Made by a program: the position numbers and the translations under genes
Notes under the pieces: generated by a model
The model's input: only the letters and a program-made list of their open reading frames with translations
Told to the model about the DNA's origin: nothing
Database searches by the model: none
Assembly: GCF_006439355.1 (NCBI RefSeq)
Contig: NZ_VFTG01000001.1
Coordinates: 1 to 64,000 of the forward strand
Direction of reading: 5' to 3'
DNA length: 64,000 bases
Source of the DNA: Mesorhizobium sp. B4-1-3
GTDB taxonomy: Bacteria > Pseudomonadota > Alphaproteobacteria > Rhizobiales > Rhizobiaceae
Shown: positions 24,929-33,303 of the stretch, piece after piece
Position numbering within the stretch: the first letter of the stretch is position 1
Layout of the letters: each line of letters starts with the position of its first letter

Positions 24929-25318
24929 ATGCTTCGAACCATCTCGTCCGCCGCGGCCCTGCTGCTTGCCGGCGGCCTTGCCGCGCATGCCGGTGGCGAT
25001 GCGGCGCTGGGCAAGAAGGTCTTCAACCGTTGCATCGCTTGCCATGAGGCAGCGACGGATCGCGACAAGGTCGGACCGCATCTGCTGGGTGTCGTCGGCC
25101 GCAAGGCCGGCTCGGCGGAAAGTTTTCAGAGCCATTATTCGCCAGCCATGAAGGATGCCGGCGCCGCGGGCCTCGTCTGGGACGAAGCCAACCTCACCGA
25201 ATATCTCAAGGCGCCCAAGCAGAAGGTTCCCGGCAACAGGATGGCCTTTACCGGCCTGACCAGCGATGACGACATCGCCAACGTGATTGCCTATCTCAAG
25301 GCCGACCCCAAACCATGA
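24929..25318 (+). CDS. Class I cytochrome c (c2-like)
   Basis: A 129-residue periplasmic electron carrier. The signal peptide is MLRTISSAAALLLAGGLAAH (cleavage near AHA-GGD). The haem site is CIACH (Cys35, Cys38, His39), and the likely axial methionine is in PGNRMAFTGL near 107. ATG 24929 is preceded by the ribosome site GGGAGGA. It matches the cytochrome c550/c2 family by size and motif order. It may shuttle electrons between the bc1 complex and an oxidase. No oxidase gene is nearby. A family 1 repeat follows the stop. Confidence 0.92.
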   Translation: MLRTISSAAALLLAGGLAAHAGGDAALGKKVFNRCIACHEAATDRDKVGPHLLGVVGRKAGSAESFQSHYSPAMKDAGAAGLVWDEANLTEYLKAPKQKVPGNRMAFTGLTSDDDIANVIAYLKADPKP

Positions 25319-25350
25319 TCGCTATCGGAAGAAATGGGGATTGCAGCGCA

Positions 25351-25454
25351 AGAGCAATTCCCAGGAAAAGTGTGAGCGGTTTTCGTCCGGAATTGCGCAA
25401 AAACAACGAGATAGAGCGGTTGGCCGTTTCCGGGAAACGGTGAACCGCTCTAGA
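25351..25454. repeat. Dispersed intergenic repeat, family 1, copy b (extended)
   Basis: This copy matches 343-410 and 45711-45778 over its first ~70 bases. It then continues into a palindrome (AGAGCGGTT at 25413 pairing with AACCGCTCT near 25443). It lies in a 381-base gap between the cytochrome c gene and the coiled-coil gene. The remaining part of the gap (25455-25699) should hold the promoter of the following block, but I see no confident promoter motif. Confidence 0.85.
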
Positions 25455-25699
25455 GATTTGCCGGCGCTGCTTCATCGCCTTGGCCGTCCGTAAAAACAAC
25501 AACTTAAGGCATATAAGCTGAAGCTGTTCGAGGCGGCGTGCATTATTGGACACCATGCGCATGCTTGCCTTGTCTTTCAAGAGTCTAACCAAGTCTTTTG
25601 TTTTGACCCCTCTGTTTGTCTTCCTTCTTTCAATCGCTTGAAGCCCCACATATATTCGCCGCCGCGACACGGAAACGGATGCCGAAGCGGGAGACCCCA

Positions 25700-26788
25700 A
25701 TGGCGACATTGCAGAATTTCGATGCCGAAATTGCCAAGACCAAGCAGGTCGTGCAGGACATGCGCACCAAGATCGAGCAGTCCGGCACGGTGCTCGACAC
25801 GCTCGCCCAGGCCGACAAGAAGATCGGCGACGCCAATTTCGACATCGAGAACGCCCGCATCGAGGACGTGCTCAAGCAGCAGAAGGTCATGGAAGGCAAC
25901 ATCGCCGACCTGATCATCGGGCTCGAGGACGCAACCAACGTCTTCGGCGCCGAATTCGAGAGTATGAAGAACTACACCGGCTGGGAAAACTTCGTCGGCA
26001 TCTTTTCGGCGCACCGCAAGCAGCGCATGCGCACCGACCGCGTGCGCAACATGTCGCTGGCCGGCAATCTGCAGGAGCTTTTGGCGAAGTCGGATACCAT
26101 CGTCGGCATCCTGAAGGCGCAGAAGCAAGTTCTTGACCAGCGCTACAAGACCTCCGAGACCAGCCTGTCGCAGGTGATCGAGCGCCGCAAGACGACCATG
26201 TCCAACCTCGAAGCGGTGCAGAAGCGCATCGAGGAACTGAACCCGCTGCTGCTCGACATCGAAAACAAGATCGCCGCCTCCACGACCCAGAAGGAGCGCA
26301 CCGAGCTCGAGGGCGAGCGCTCGAAAATGGCGACCGAATACAACGAAAAACAAGCCAAGGAGCAGGAGCTTCTGGCCGAAAGCCAGACGCTCGAGCGTTA
26401 CACCTCGATGTTCCAGACCTTCGTCGATTCGCTCAACAATCAGATCGCCGCGCAGTCGACGCTGATCAACAAGCTGACCATCGACACCGAGCAGCGCATC
26501 GTCCTCTACAAGGCGCTGGAGGATTCGCTGAAGACCGCCGCCCAGCAGGACGTCGCCCACAAGATCAACACGCTGGGCAGCCAGGTCGACAACACGGCGG
26601 AAGAGACCATGGCCGGCATCGGCGCCGCCTCGCAGAAGCACATCGGCGACCTGCTCGAGATGCATGAGAAGAACATGGTGGCTTCAGCCGACATCCAGCG
26701 CCGCAAGAAGCTTGCCGACGATGCCTTCGCCCGCCGCTTCGACGAGATCATGAAGAAGCACAATGCCGCCAATTATGTGCAGTCCTAA
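25700..26788 (+). CDS. Coiled-coil protein, first gene of an uncharacterised AAA+/DUF2333 block
   Basis: A 362-residue, highly charged helical protein without signal peptide or membrane span. Long heptad-like stretches run through about 40-75 and 120-260 (for example QVIERRKTTMSNLEAVQKRI and TQKERTELEGERSKMATEYN). The C-terminal 90 residues form a second helical unit ending RFDEIMKKHNAANYVQS. Helix pattern and length recall TelA (toxic anion resistance) proteins, but I cannot confirm that. ATG 25700 has a GGGAGA ribosome site; an upstream frame extension was rejected. It is followed in the same direction by an unrecognised protein, a AAA+ ATPase, another unrecognised protein and a DUF2333 membrane protein. 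A scaffold role is inferred. Confidence 0.85.
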   Translation: MATLQNFDAEIAKTKQVVQDMRTKIEQSGTVLDTLAQADKKIGDANFDIENARIEDVLKQQKVMEGNIADLIIGLEDATNVFGAEFESMKNYTGWENFVGIFSAHRKQRMRTDRVRNMSLAGNLQELLAKSDTIVGILKAQKQVLDQRYKTSETSLSQVIERRKTTMSNLEAVQKRIEELNPLLLDIENKIAASTTQKERTELEGERSKMATEYNEKQAKEQELLAESQTLERYTSMFQTFVDSLNNQIAAQSTLINKLTIDTEQRIVLYKALEDSLKTAAQQDVAHKINTLGSQVDNTAEETMAGIGAASQKHIGDLLEMHEKNMVASADIQRRKKLADDAFARRFDEIMKKHNAANYVQS

Positions 26789-26890
26789 GCAGGTTCCGCA
26801 AAAGTGTCCCACGGTTTTGCGGTCAGAACCTGCGAAAAACAAAGGAATCCAAGCAGATGTTCGTGGAGCATTCCACGAATATCTGCTTGG
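26787..26890. repeat. Dispersed double-hairpin repeat, family 2, copy a
   Basis: About 104 bases matching 62622-62725. The first part is a nested hairpin: GCAGGTT pairs with AACCTGC around an inner CCGCAAAA/TTTTGCGG. The second is a 19-bp near-perfect stem starting CCAAGCAGATGTTCGTGGA with a four-base loop. The first base pair falls inside the TAA stop of the upstream gene. It separates the first two genes of the block and could process or attenuate the transcript. Confidence 0.88.
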
Positions 26891-26925
26891 GCGGCGCCGC
26901 TGATTTCATTGCAACGGCAGTTCCC

Positions 26926-28074
26926 ATGACACCTGAGAACGACGCGGCGGCACGCTATTTCTCCGCCATCACGGCGGCGCTGAGCGGGCTGGAAGTGTTC
27001 ATGCGCGACGACCGCTCGCCGCTTTACCGGCACGGCATCGTCGCCAGGATCGTCGCCGAGTATATCGCACGGCTGGACAAGTCCTTTGCCTGCTGGCGCA
27101 ACCGGCTCGGCTTCATGGACACCTTCCGCATCTCGCGCGCCGAGAGCGGCTATCCCGTCTTCCAGAACCTGCTCGAATTGGAAAACGACCGCCAGCAGGC
27201 CGATGCCCGGCTGGCCAATATCCCGCAGGCCGCCGAGCTGCGCGAGGAGATGGCCGACTTCATCCTGCGCCACAAGGAGTTTCCCGCAGCGCTGCAGAAG
27301 TCGATGGCCGAGTGGCTCTATCTGGAGGACGTCAAGAGCGAGGCGACTTTCGGTCCGTTCACGCTTGCGCAGACGGCCAAGGTCTCGGTCAACCCGAAGA
27401 CCATGCGGCCCTATTACCTCGTCCATTGGGCGACGTTCGACGGCAGCGCCAACCTGCCGCTGATCTACATGGTGACGGTGGAGGACTCCTCCGAAAGCAT
27501 GGTGCGCCAGCTGGTCGACAACGGCACCGGCAAGCTGAACGAGAAGGTCGAGATCCCGCTGCCCGTCGACGGCCTGCTCAACCCCGAGCTTGCGCACCGC
27601 TTCGACGACTTCACCGAGAAGAACTCCGCCTACACGCTCTCGCCGGTGACGATCGCGGTCAATCTCGACAAGGATTTCGAGCCGCTGCATCCCAAGCAGT
27701 TGCGGCGCGTCGTGCTCGGGCCCTTCTACTCGGCCGGCATCACCGACAACAATTCGACCGTGGCCGAGGTGCTCTCCAAGGTGCGGAAGCCCGAGAACGC
27801 CTGGCTGCTCACCTGGACCATTCAGGAGGTCTTTTCCAAGAGCGAGAAACCCGGCCGCAAGGGACTGTTCTCCAGCGAGAAGACGACGCAGGAATTCTTC
27901 ATCAACACCGACGATCTCGAAGCGGCGCGGCAGGGCGTTTCGAGCTACGAGAACCACGCGCTGATCCCGCACGAGGCCTACCAGGCACTTTACGCCGCGG
28001 GCGAGGCGCAGAAGATCTTTTCCGGGTACAAGGTCCACATCCTGTCCAACGGGCAGGTGATCAGCGACGTCTGA
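26926..28074 (+). CDS. Uncharacterised protein, second gene of the AAA+/DUF2333 block
   Basis: A 382-residue soluble protein with a mainly helical N-terminus (to about 150) and a more beta-rich C-terminal half (NPKTMRPYYLVHWATFDGSA; LPLIYMVTVEDSSESMVRQL). I recognise no catalytic motif. Start choice matters: the frame runs upstream to 26857 through the family 2 repeat, so those residues are repeat-derived. ATG 26926 (MTPENDAAARYF) lies just past the repeat and is preferred. The TGA is 24 bases before the AAA+ ATPase gene. Probable partner of that ATPase by co-occurrence; function unknown. Confidence 0.82.
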   Translation: MTPENDAAARYFSAITAALSGLEVFMRDDRSPLYRHGIVARIVAEYIARLDKSFACWRNRLGFMDTFRISRAESGYPVFQNLLELENDRQQADARLANIPQAAELREEMADFILRHKEFPAALQKSMAEWLYLEDVKSEATFGPFTLAQTAKVSVNPKTMRPYYLVHWATFDGSANLPLIYMVTVEDSSESMVRQLVDNGTGKLNEKVEIPLPVDGLLNPELAHRFDDFTEKNSAYTLSPVTIAVNLDKDFEPLHPKQLRRVVLGPFYSAGITDNNSTVAEVLSKVRKPENAWLLTWTIQEVFSKSEKPGRKGLFSSEKTTQEFFINTDDLEAARQGVSSYENHALIPHEAYQALYAAGEAQKIFSGYKVHILSNGQVISDV

Positions 28075-28098
28075 CCGTCAAATCGCGGAGCATCCTTC

Positions 28099-30003
28099 AT
28101 GGACACCGGCCTGACAACGATCTCGGAAGTCGCAATCGGAAAGCACCGCGCGACCGCGCAGAGCTTCATCACCCGCATCGTCGTGCTGGAGGATCCTGCG
28201 CGCGAATCCGGCACGGCGATTGCCGGCACCAACCGCCGCTTCGTCTCGACCGTGTCGGTCGGCTCGGTGCGGCGCACGCGCGAGGTCGAGCTCACCAAGA
28301 CGGTTGCGGCGATACATCCCGACGACCAGTTGATGACGATCCCGCAGCACACGCTGCTCTACCGCGCCCGCCGCGGCCTGGCGATCGCGCTCGCCATAGC
28401 GGGTGTCTTCGCCGAAGGCTCCGACCTCGAAAGCCTGCAGGCGAAAAATGCCCGGGCGCCGCTGGAAGGCGACGAGGCAGCCACCTTCAAGAAGCTTCTG
28501 TCGGCCTCGGCCTACGTCTCTGCCTTCAGCTTCGCCTCTTATTTGTTCCAGCTTATCGACAGCGACGGCGAGGCGCCGAACGACATTCCCGAGCCCGACT
28601 TCCTGTTTGACACGCCGCAGGACGCGGTGAAGTCGATCGTCGCGGGCCTCGACAAGGCGATCGCCGGTTCGAAGGATGACGCCGATCTGACGACGCGGGC
28701 GCGGGCCTTTGCTCGCGTCGCCATCGACGGGCTTCTGGCGCGCAAGGGCCGCTTCGACGGCATCGGCCCGTTCGAGAACGCGCATATCCGCATCGATGTC
28801 GATGACTTCACTCTCGATGGCTTCGACGTCGCGCCCGGCAAACGCTCCAAGCCGCTGGTGATGACCTTCAAGAAGCCGGAAGAGGTCGTCGGCAACCATA
28901 TCGCCAAATACCAGTCGGTCAAATTGGCCAAGATGCTGATGGCCTATGATTTCGAGCGTGAGCTCAACCCCTTCGTCGAGCTCGGCGGTTTCCTGTTCAC
29001 CTTCATCGGCGACGGCGCGCCTGGCACCGGCAAGACGACGCTGATCCAGATGATCGCCGGCCTCGTCAATGGCTACTGCCAAGTCGCCGGGTATCCGTTC
29101 GCCTACGAGAATTTCGGCGTCGACCAGATCTCGTCCTATCAGGGCAAGTCGGGTCAGAACTGCCGCCGGTTCATCAACAATGTGCTCAATCCGCGCGTCA
29201 TCGGCTTCGGCACCATCGACGACATCGACCAAGTGGCGGCGCGCCGTTCCGACGACCGCGCATCGGCCGGCCAGCAGGAGATTACCGGCGTCTTGATGGA
29301 CGCCTTCGCCGGCGCCTCGACGGTGGTGCGCGGCAATTGCTCCTTCGGCATGTTCTCCAACTATCCGGAAAATGTCGACGACGCGCTGCGCCAGCGCGCC
29401 GGCGCCCGCTGGCTGGTCGACGGCCCGCAGACGCGCGACGACTATATCGACATCTTCGTGCTGCTCGCCGGCAAGAACCACAAGATCCCGCTCGGGGACC
29501 ACGAGCTCTATGCCGCGCAGGAAATCCAGCGCACCGTGGCCGAAGCCTATGAAGAGCACGAGAAGCCGCAGGAAGACGGGCTGATGAAGGTCTATGAGCG
29601 CTACATGAAGGAGAATGGCGCGCCCAAGACCATGGCCGATGTCGGCACCTACCTGCACCTGATCAAGGACGCCGAGCCGCGCTTCACCGGCCGCGCCATC
29701 AAGAACGTCACCGATGCGATAAAAATGCGCGCCATGGACATCGAGCTGCCGGACGATTGGTTCGAGAAGCCGGAAGCCTTCATGCATAAGAGCTACGACG
29801 ACAAGAAGGCGATGATCGAGGAACTGCGCGGGCCATTTTCGATGGACATGGTCATGCAGGAGATCAACCGCTACGCCGATTCCGAGTTCCGTTATTCCGA
29901 CAAGTCCGACGATGCCGCGGTGGAGAAGCTCCTGCGCGACGCAAGGCTGCGCGAGCGCGCCACGCGGGAAATGGAGGAGCTGAAGAAGAAGGGGGCGTGG
30001 TGA
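28099..30003 (+). CDS. AAA+ family ATPase of the uncharacterised block
   Basis: A 634-residue cytoplasmic ATPase. A non-catalytic N-terminal half (about 1-280) is followed by the ATPase core: Walker A GDGAPGTGKTTL at about 304-315, a Walker B-like VIGFGTIDDIDQ near 367-378, and a sensor / arginine-finger region DDALRQRAGARWLVDG near 427-442. The C-terminal part is helical and charged (ending REMEELKKKGAW). This is a classical AAA arrangement, larger than MoxR proteins. It lies between two unrecognised genes. A mobile DUF559 cassette has been placed directly after its stop. Confidence 0.88.
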   Translation: MDTGLTTISEVAIGKHRATAQSFITRIVVLEDPARESGTAIAGTNRRFVSTVSVGSVRRTREVELTKTVAAIHPDDQLMTIPQHTLLYRARRGLAIALAIAGVFAEGSDLESLQAKNARAPLEGDEAATFKKLLSASAYVSAFSFASYLFQLIDSDGEAPNDIPEPDFLFDTPQDAVKSIVAGLDKAIAGSKDDADLTTRARAFARVAIDGLLARKGRFDGIGPFENAHIRIDVDDFTLDGFDVAPGKRSKPLVMTFKKPEEVVGNHIAKYQSVKLAKMLMAYDFERELNPFVELGGFLFTFIGDGAPGTGKTTLIQMIAGLVNGYCQVAGYPFAYENFGVDQISSYQGKSGQNCRRFINNVLNPRVIGFGTIDDIDQVAARRSDDRASAGQQEITGVLMDAFAGASTVVRGNCSFGMFSNYPENVDDALRQRAGARWLVDGPQTRDDYIDIFVLLAGKNHKIPLGDHELYAAQEIQRTVAEAYEEHEKPQEDGLMKVYERYMKENGAPKTMADVGTYLHLIKDAEPRFTGRAIKNVTDAIKMRAMDIELPDDWFEKPEAFMHKSYDDKKAMIEELRGPFSMDMVMQEINRYADSEFRYSDKSDDAAVEKLLRDARLRERATREMEELKKKGAW

Positions 30004-30009
30004 TCTTTT

Positions 30010-30063
30010 CCTTCTCCCCGTTTACGGGGAGAAGGTGCCCGAAGGGCGGATGAGGGGCAGCGC
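30010..30063 (+). repeat. Family 4 palindromic repeat, left arm around the DUF559 gene
   Basis: 54 bases: an 11-bp hairpin CCTTCTCCCCG / CGGGGAGAAGG with a TTTA loop (30010-30035), then TGCCCGAAGGGCGGATGAGG and GGCAGCGC. The reverse complement occurs at 30485-30538 with two mismatches. It starts seven bases after the ATPase stop and ends one base before the nuclease start codon at 30065. It could terminate the upstream transcript. Confidence 0.92.
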
Positions 30064-30064
30064 C

Positions 30065-30475
30065 ATGCGTGGCAGAAATGAACCGAAAGTAGCGAGAGCC
30101 CGCGAGCTGCGGCAGGTTGAGAACGATGCTGAGGAACGGCTGTGGCATGAATTGCGAGGGCGACGATTGAATGGCCACAAGTTTGTTCGCCAACTACCCA
30201 TCGGCCCCTATTTCGCGGATTTCGCTTGCCGTGAAGCCAATCTGATCGTGGAAGTCGACGGCAGCCAACATGCAGGTCGGTCCCGGGATCGATACAGAGA
30301 TGAGACGATGAATGGAAATGGTTGGTCGGTACTGAGAGTTTGGCATGCGGATGTCTTGACCAGCCTCGCGGGCGTGCTCGACACGATCGTTGCAGCCTTG
30401 GATGGTCGGCTGGATCGCAAGATGATTGGTGTCGATGCGAAATTTCTGCCTGCAACGAACTCGGAGCGAAGATGA
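30065..30475 (+). CDS. DUF559 domain-containing protein (putative PD-(D/E)XK nuclease)
   Basis: A 136-residue protein of the DUF559 family, which shares the fold of Vsr-like very-short-patch repair endonucleases. Recognisable elements are DAEERLWHELRGRRLNGHKF, then PIGPYFADFACREANLIVEV followed by DGSQH. In this fold the Asp of YFADF and the EVDGSQH strand form the metal site. ATG 30065 follows directly on the inverted repeat. The gene is bracketed by 54-bp inverted copies of a palindromic repeat and interrupts an otherwise co-directional gene block, so it looks like a mobile unit. DNA cleavage is inferred from the fold; no partner methylase is present. Confidence 0.88.
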   Translation: MRGRNEPKVARARELRQVENDAEERLWHELRGRRLNGHKFVRQLPIGPYFADFACREANLIVEVDGSQHAGRSRDRYRDETMNGNGWSVLRVWHADVLTSLAGVLDTIVAALDGRLDRKMIGVDAKFLPATNSERR

Positions 30476-30484
30476 TGAGCGTCT

Positions 30485-30538
30485 GCGCCGCCCCTCATCC
30501 GCCCTTCGGGCACCTTCTCCCCGTGAACGGGGAGAAGG
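30485..30538 (-). repeat. Family 4 palindromic repeat, right arm around the DUF559 gene
   Basis: Inverted copy of 30010-30063 (52 of 54 bases identical), beginning nine bases after the DUF559 stop. Its outer hairpin (30513-30523 / 30528-30538) contains GGGGAGAAGG, four bases before the ATG of the next gene at 30543. The repeat therefore also supplies the ribosome binding site of that gene. Confidence 0.92.
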
Positions 30539-30542
30539 ACAG

Positions 30543-31847
30543 ATGAAAGCCGCCAAGAAACCAGACCTTCTGCGCGACAACGAGCTGATCTACGGCCGCT
30601 TGCTCGCCATCGACGAGCCGCACCTCATCCAGCGCTACAACAAGGCGCTTGCCGCCTTCGGCCTCGAGCCCACCAAGCTCGCAAGCTTCCAGATCGACCG
30701 CACCGGCTTCTCACCGGAGATCGCCGAGGAATGCGGCGACTATGACTATCTCGACCCCAACGAGGTCAACCGCCGTTTCATCATCCTGACGCCGTCGCAG
30801 ATCGACCTGCCGGTGGTGCATACCGCCTTCTCCAACACCTCGCAGCTGATGTTCGAGTTCATGTCGAAGAACCAGCGCGCCATCGACGCGCTGACCATCA
30901 AGGACGTGATCTACGGCGAGATCGAGGACTCGGTTCCCAAGGTCAACGACATCGAGGACCTGCTGTCGATCAACCAGGTCGAGTTCAAGGTACTGTCAGC
31001 CGAGGACGTACTCGGCAAGGCGGCCGAGCTCGGCAAGCTGGTCGACCGGCTGAAGCAGGAGCCCGACGCCTGGCGCGACAACGCCATGCTCCAGCGCATG
31101 GTCGATCTGGCCAAGGTCTGCGGCGACATCCGCGAGAACGCGCTGGTGCCGGACCAGGTGATCTTCCGTCACAACGCCTACTGGACCAGCCATTTCGGCG
31201 GGCTCTACGTCTTCGTCGACCCCGATATGACGACGGTGATCAGCGATCCGGCCGCCCCCGGCTTCCGCCGCTCGCGGCCCTGGCAGGTGAGCTATCTGTC
31301 GATCAACGACGCCGACAAGGTGTTCCACTTCCTGGCCGCCACCGGCCGCCTCGACCTGCCGCGCGCTTCATGGATCGAGGCCTCCGGCTATCTCGAGCAC
31401 CGCGCCGAGATGATCGTGCGCGCGCTGATCCGCGATGCCGAGCCCAACCGCAATCTGACCGATGTCGACAAGGTGTGGCTGCAGACCTGGATCCACGGCC
31501 ATGCCGATCTGATCGCCCAGGACGGGAACTTTCCCTTCCTCAATGCCGCCAAGCGCGAAATCGCCCAGTTCGGCCATCTCAAGATCGAGGATGTGCGGCC
31601 GCGCCAGCGGTTCCTCGTCGTGCGCGCCAAGCCCGACCACCCCGATGCCTGGCTGACCGACCAGTTGATCTCGGATTTCGTGCCGCAGGACTTCGTTTCG
31701 CGCTACGTCTTCAACAAGCCCGGTTTCTACAAGGACTATGACGGCTTCAGCGACGCCTGGCGAAGCCATGTTGTGGACGTTCTGAAAACCACATATTTGA
31801 AGGACAAGGCGGCGTTCCGCGCGCGCCTTTACGGCTTGACTGACTGA
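30543..31847 (+). CDS. Uncharacterised protein, fourth gene of the AAA+/DUF2333 block
   Basis: A 434-residue soluble protein without signal or membrane segment. The N-terminal part (about 10-100) includes NELIYGRLLAIDEPHLIQRY and PNEVNRRFIILTPSQIDLPV. A helical middle is followed by a conserved-looking C-terminus with WLQTWIHGHADLIAQDGNFP and QDFVSRYVFNKPGFYKDYDG. I believe this corresponds to a family numbered only as a DUF (possibly DUF6638) but cannot verify it. Its ribosome site lies within a hairpin of the mobile repeat upstream. The DUF2333 gene follows 16 bases later. Confidence 0.83.
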   Translation: MKAAKKPDLLRDNELIYGRLLAIDEPHLIQRYNKALAAFGLEPTKLASFQIDRTGFSPEIAEECGDYDYLDPNEVNRRFIILTPSQIDLPVVHTAFSNTSQLMFEFMSKNQRAIDALTIKDVIYGEIEDSVPKVNDIEDLLSINQVEFKVLSAEDVLGKAAELGKLVDRLKQEPDAWRDNAMLQRMVDLAKVCGDIRENALVPDQVIFRHNAYWTSHFGGLYVFVDPDMTTVISDPAAPGFRRSRPWQVSYLSINDADKVFHFLAATGRLDLPRASWIEASGYLEHRAEMIVRALIRDAEPNRNLTDVDKVWLQTWIHGHADLIAQDGNFPFLNAAKREIAQFGHLKIEDVRPRQRFLVVRAKPDHPDAWLTDQLISDFVPQDFVSRYVFNKPGFYKDYDGFSDAWRSHVVDVLKTTYLKDKAAFRARLYGLTD

Positions 31848-31863
31848 GGGGGTGACGAGAGCC

Positions 31864-32988
31864 ATGCTTGACCCGATCGTGAACTTCTTCACCCGGATTT
31901 TTCAATGGATCGGTCGCGGCATCGGCTTCGTCATCGGCGTCGTTCTGTGGCCGTTCATGTGGGTCGGTCGCTGGTACGGGCAGCGCGGCTGGATCGTCAA
32001 GGCGGTGGTCGGTCTTGCCCTCCTGGTGCTGATCGGCCTCTATGTCAATTTCTTCTACGCCACGCAGTGGTGGAATAATTTCGATCCGAATTATCCCGAC
32101 AAATATGCCTTCGAGAAACGCAACGTTTCAGCCGGCGAGCAGGTTTCGGCCGGCACCGGCACGGATACCGCAAAGACCTGCGGCAACTCGGCTATTGCGC
32201 AGGTCGCGGCTGACCTGACCGACTTCAACGTCAACCAGAATGCCTGGATCTCCTCGATGATCCTCTACAAGCTGGGCCTGTTCAGCATCAACTGGGACGA
32301 CACGCCGTGGATGGACAACAAGGCGTCCTTCCAGCGTGGCATCAACCAGGCGGTGCGGCGCACCGCGACCGAGCTTGCCGACAACCTCGGCCGCGTGCGC
32401 ACGACCTCGCAGATCGACGCTGACCTGCAGGATGCGCGCGGCAATCTGCAGTTCGACGAATACACTTGGTATTTCGGCCTGAACCCGTTCGGGCCCAAAA
32501 CGCCGACGCCGAGCTACTATCGCGATGCGGTGCGCAAGCTGCGCTCCTTCAACGCCCGGCTCGCCACCTGCCAGGCAACCTTCGATGCGCGCGCCGACAA
32601 TCTCAAGCAATATATCGACCGCATCGCCAGCGACATCGGCTCGACCTCCGCCATTCTGAAGGAACGCGCCGAGAACCATAATGACGGCTGGTTCGACTTC
32701 CGCGCCGACGACCGCTTCTGGTTCGCCTATGGCCAGCTCTATGCCTATTACGGCCTGATGAAGGGCGCCCAGGCCGACTTCGAGGACGTGATCAAGGAAA
32801 AGCACCTGCAGAACCTGTGGGACACGATGGACCAGCAATTCGTTTCGGCGCTGCGCATCCAGCCCTTCATCATCGCCAATGGCCGCGAGGATGGCTGGCT
32901 CCTGCCGACGCATCTGACGACAATGGGCTTCTATATCCTGCGCGTTCGCTCCAACATGGTCGAAATCAGCAACGTGCTGACGCAATAG
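31864..32988 (+). CDS. DUF2333 family membrane-anchored protein
   Basis: A 374-residue protein with two hydrophobic segments near the N-terminus (about 16-36 and 44-66) and a large C-terminal region probably in the periplasm. Marker stretches are RGINQAVRRTATELADNLGR, YTWYFGLNPFGPKTPTPSYY and WFDFRADDRFWFAYGQLYAY, typical of DUF2333. The family has no assigned function. It closes the block begun by the coiled-coil protein, so the block encodes cytosolic ATPase, coiled coil and membrane anchor together. This suggests an envelope-associated machine, by inference only. Confidence 0.88.
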   Translation: MLDPIVNFFTRIFQWIGRGIGFVIGVVLWPFMWVGRWYGQRGWIVKAVVGLALLVLIGLYVNFFYATQWWNNFDPNYPDKYAFEKRNVSAGEQVSAGTGTDTAKTCGNSAIAQVAADLTDFNVNQNAWISSMILYKLGLFSINWDDTPWMDNKASFQRGINQAVRRTATELADNLGRVRTTSQIDADLQDARGNLQFDEYTWYFGLNPFGPKTPTPSYYRDAVRKLRSFNARLATCQATFDARADNLKQYIDRIASDIGSTSAILKERAENHNDGWFDFRADDRFWFAYGQLYAYYGLMKGAQADFEDVIKEKHLQNLWDTMDQQFVSALRIQPFIIANGREDGWLLPTHLTTMGFYILRVRSNMVEISNVLTQ

Positions 32989-33303
32989 CGCCGTATCGAG
33001 ACGGCAGTGCGGTGGCGGATTTGCGTCGTCGCCTCTGTCGCTTTTCGCGTATTCAGCGGCTGTTTTGAGACGGCGAAGCGGCATCCGCTCTGGCTTCTAT
33101 ACGCCCCAACGACCAGGCCCGGAATGATCGCCTTGAAGAGGCCAGGCGACAGGAACGCTCTTTCTTAACAGGAAACATAGTTGCATGGAAGTTGACGTCG
33201 TGAGAGCGACAGGGTTACATGCCCTTGCGTCCGGGCGGCGTTTCGACCATGCACGAATGATCGAACCCCTCCCCTCCACCGCCTACCCCAGAGGAAAGCC
33301 GTC
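32989..33303. other. Gene-free interval upstream of fhs
   Basis: A 315-base non-coding stretch between the DUF2333 gene and fhs. I see no repeat family member, tRNA, or recognisable riboswitch; in particular no convincing folate-sensing aptamer. It presumably holds the fhs promoter. The AGAGGAAAG just before 33304 is a normal ribosome site. Confidence 0.6.

Noticed and set aside
25630..25660. Possible heat-shock-type promoter (CTTGAAG ... TATATT) before the five-gene block
   Set aside because: The spacing between the two elements is only about eight bases, too short for any sigma factor consensus I know.
28078..29787. A 569-codon open frame on the minus strand
   Set aside because: It mirrors the AAA+ ATPase gene, whose Walker motifs are intact on the other strand.
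30065..30475. DUF559 protein as part of a restriction-modification or toxin-antitoxin pair
   Set aside because: No methyltransferase, specificity subunit or small antidote gene is adjacent. The flanking inverted repeats fit a solitary mobile unit better.
32989..33303. Possible folate or other riboswitch before fhs
   Set aside because: No conserved aptamer-like pairing was visible. Only ordinary intergenic sequence and a ribosome site.
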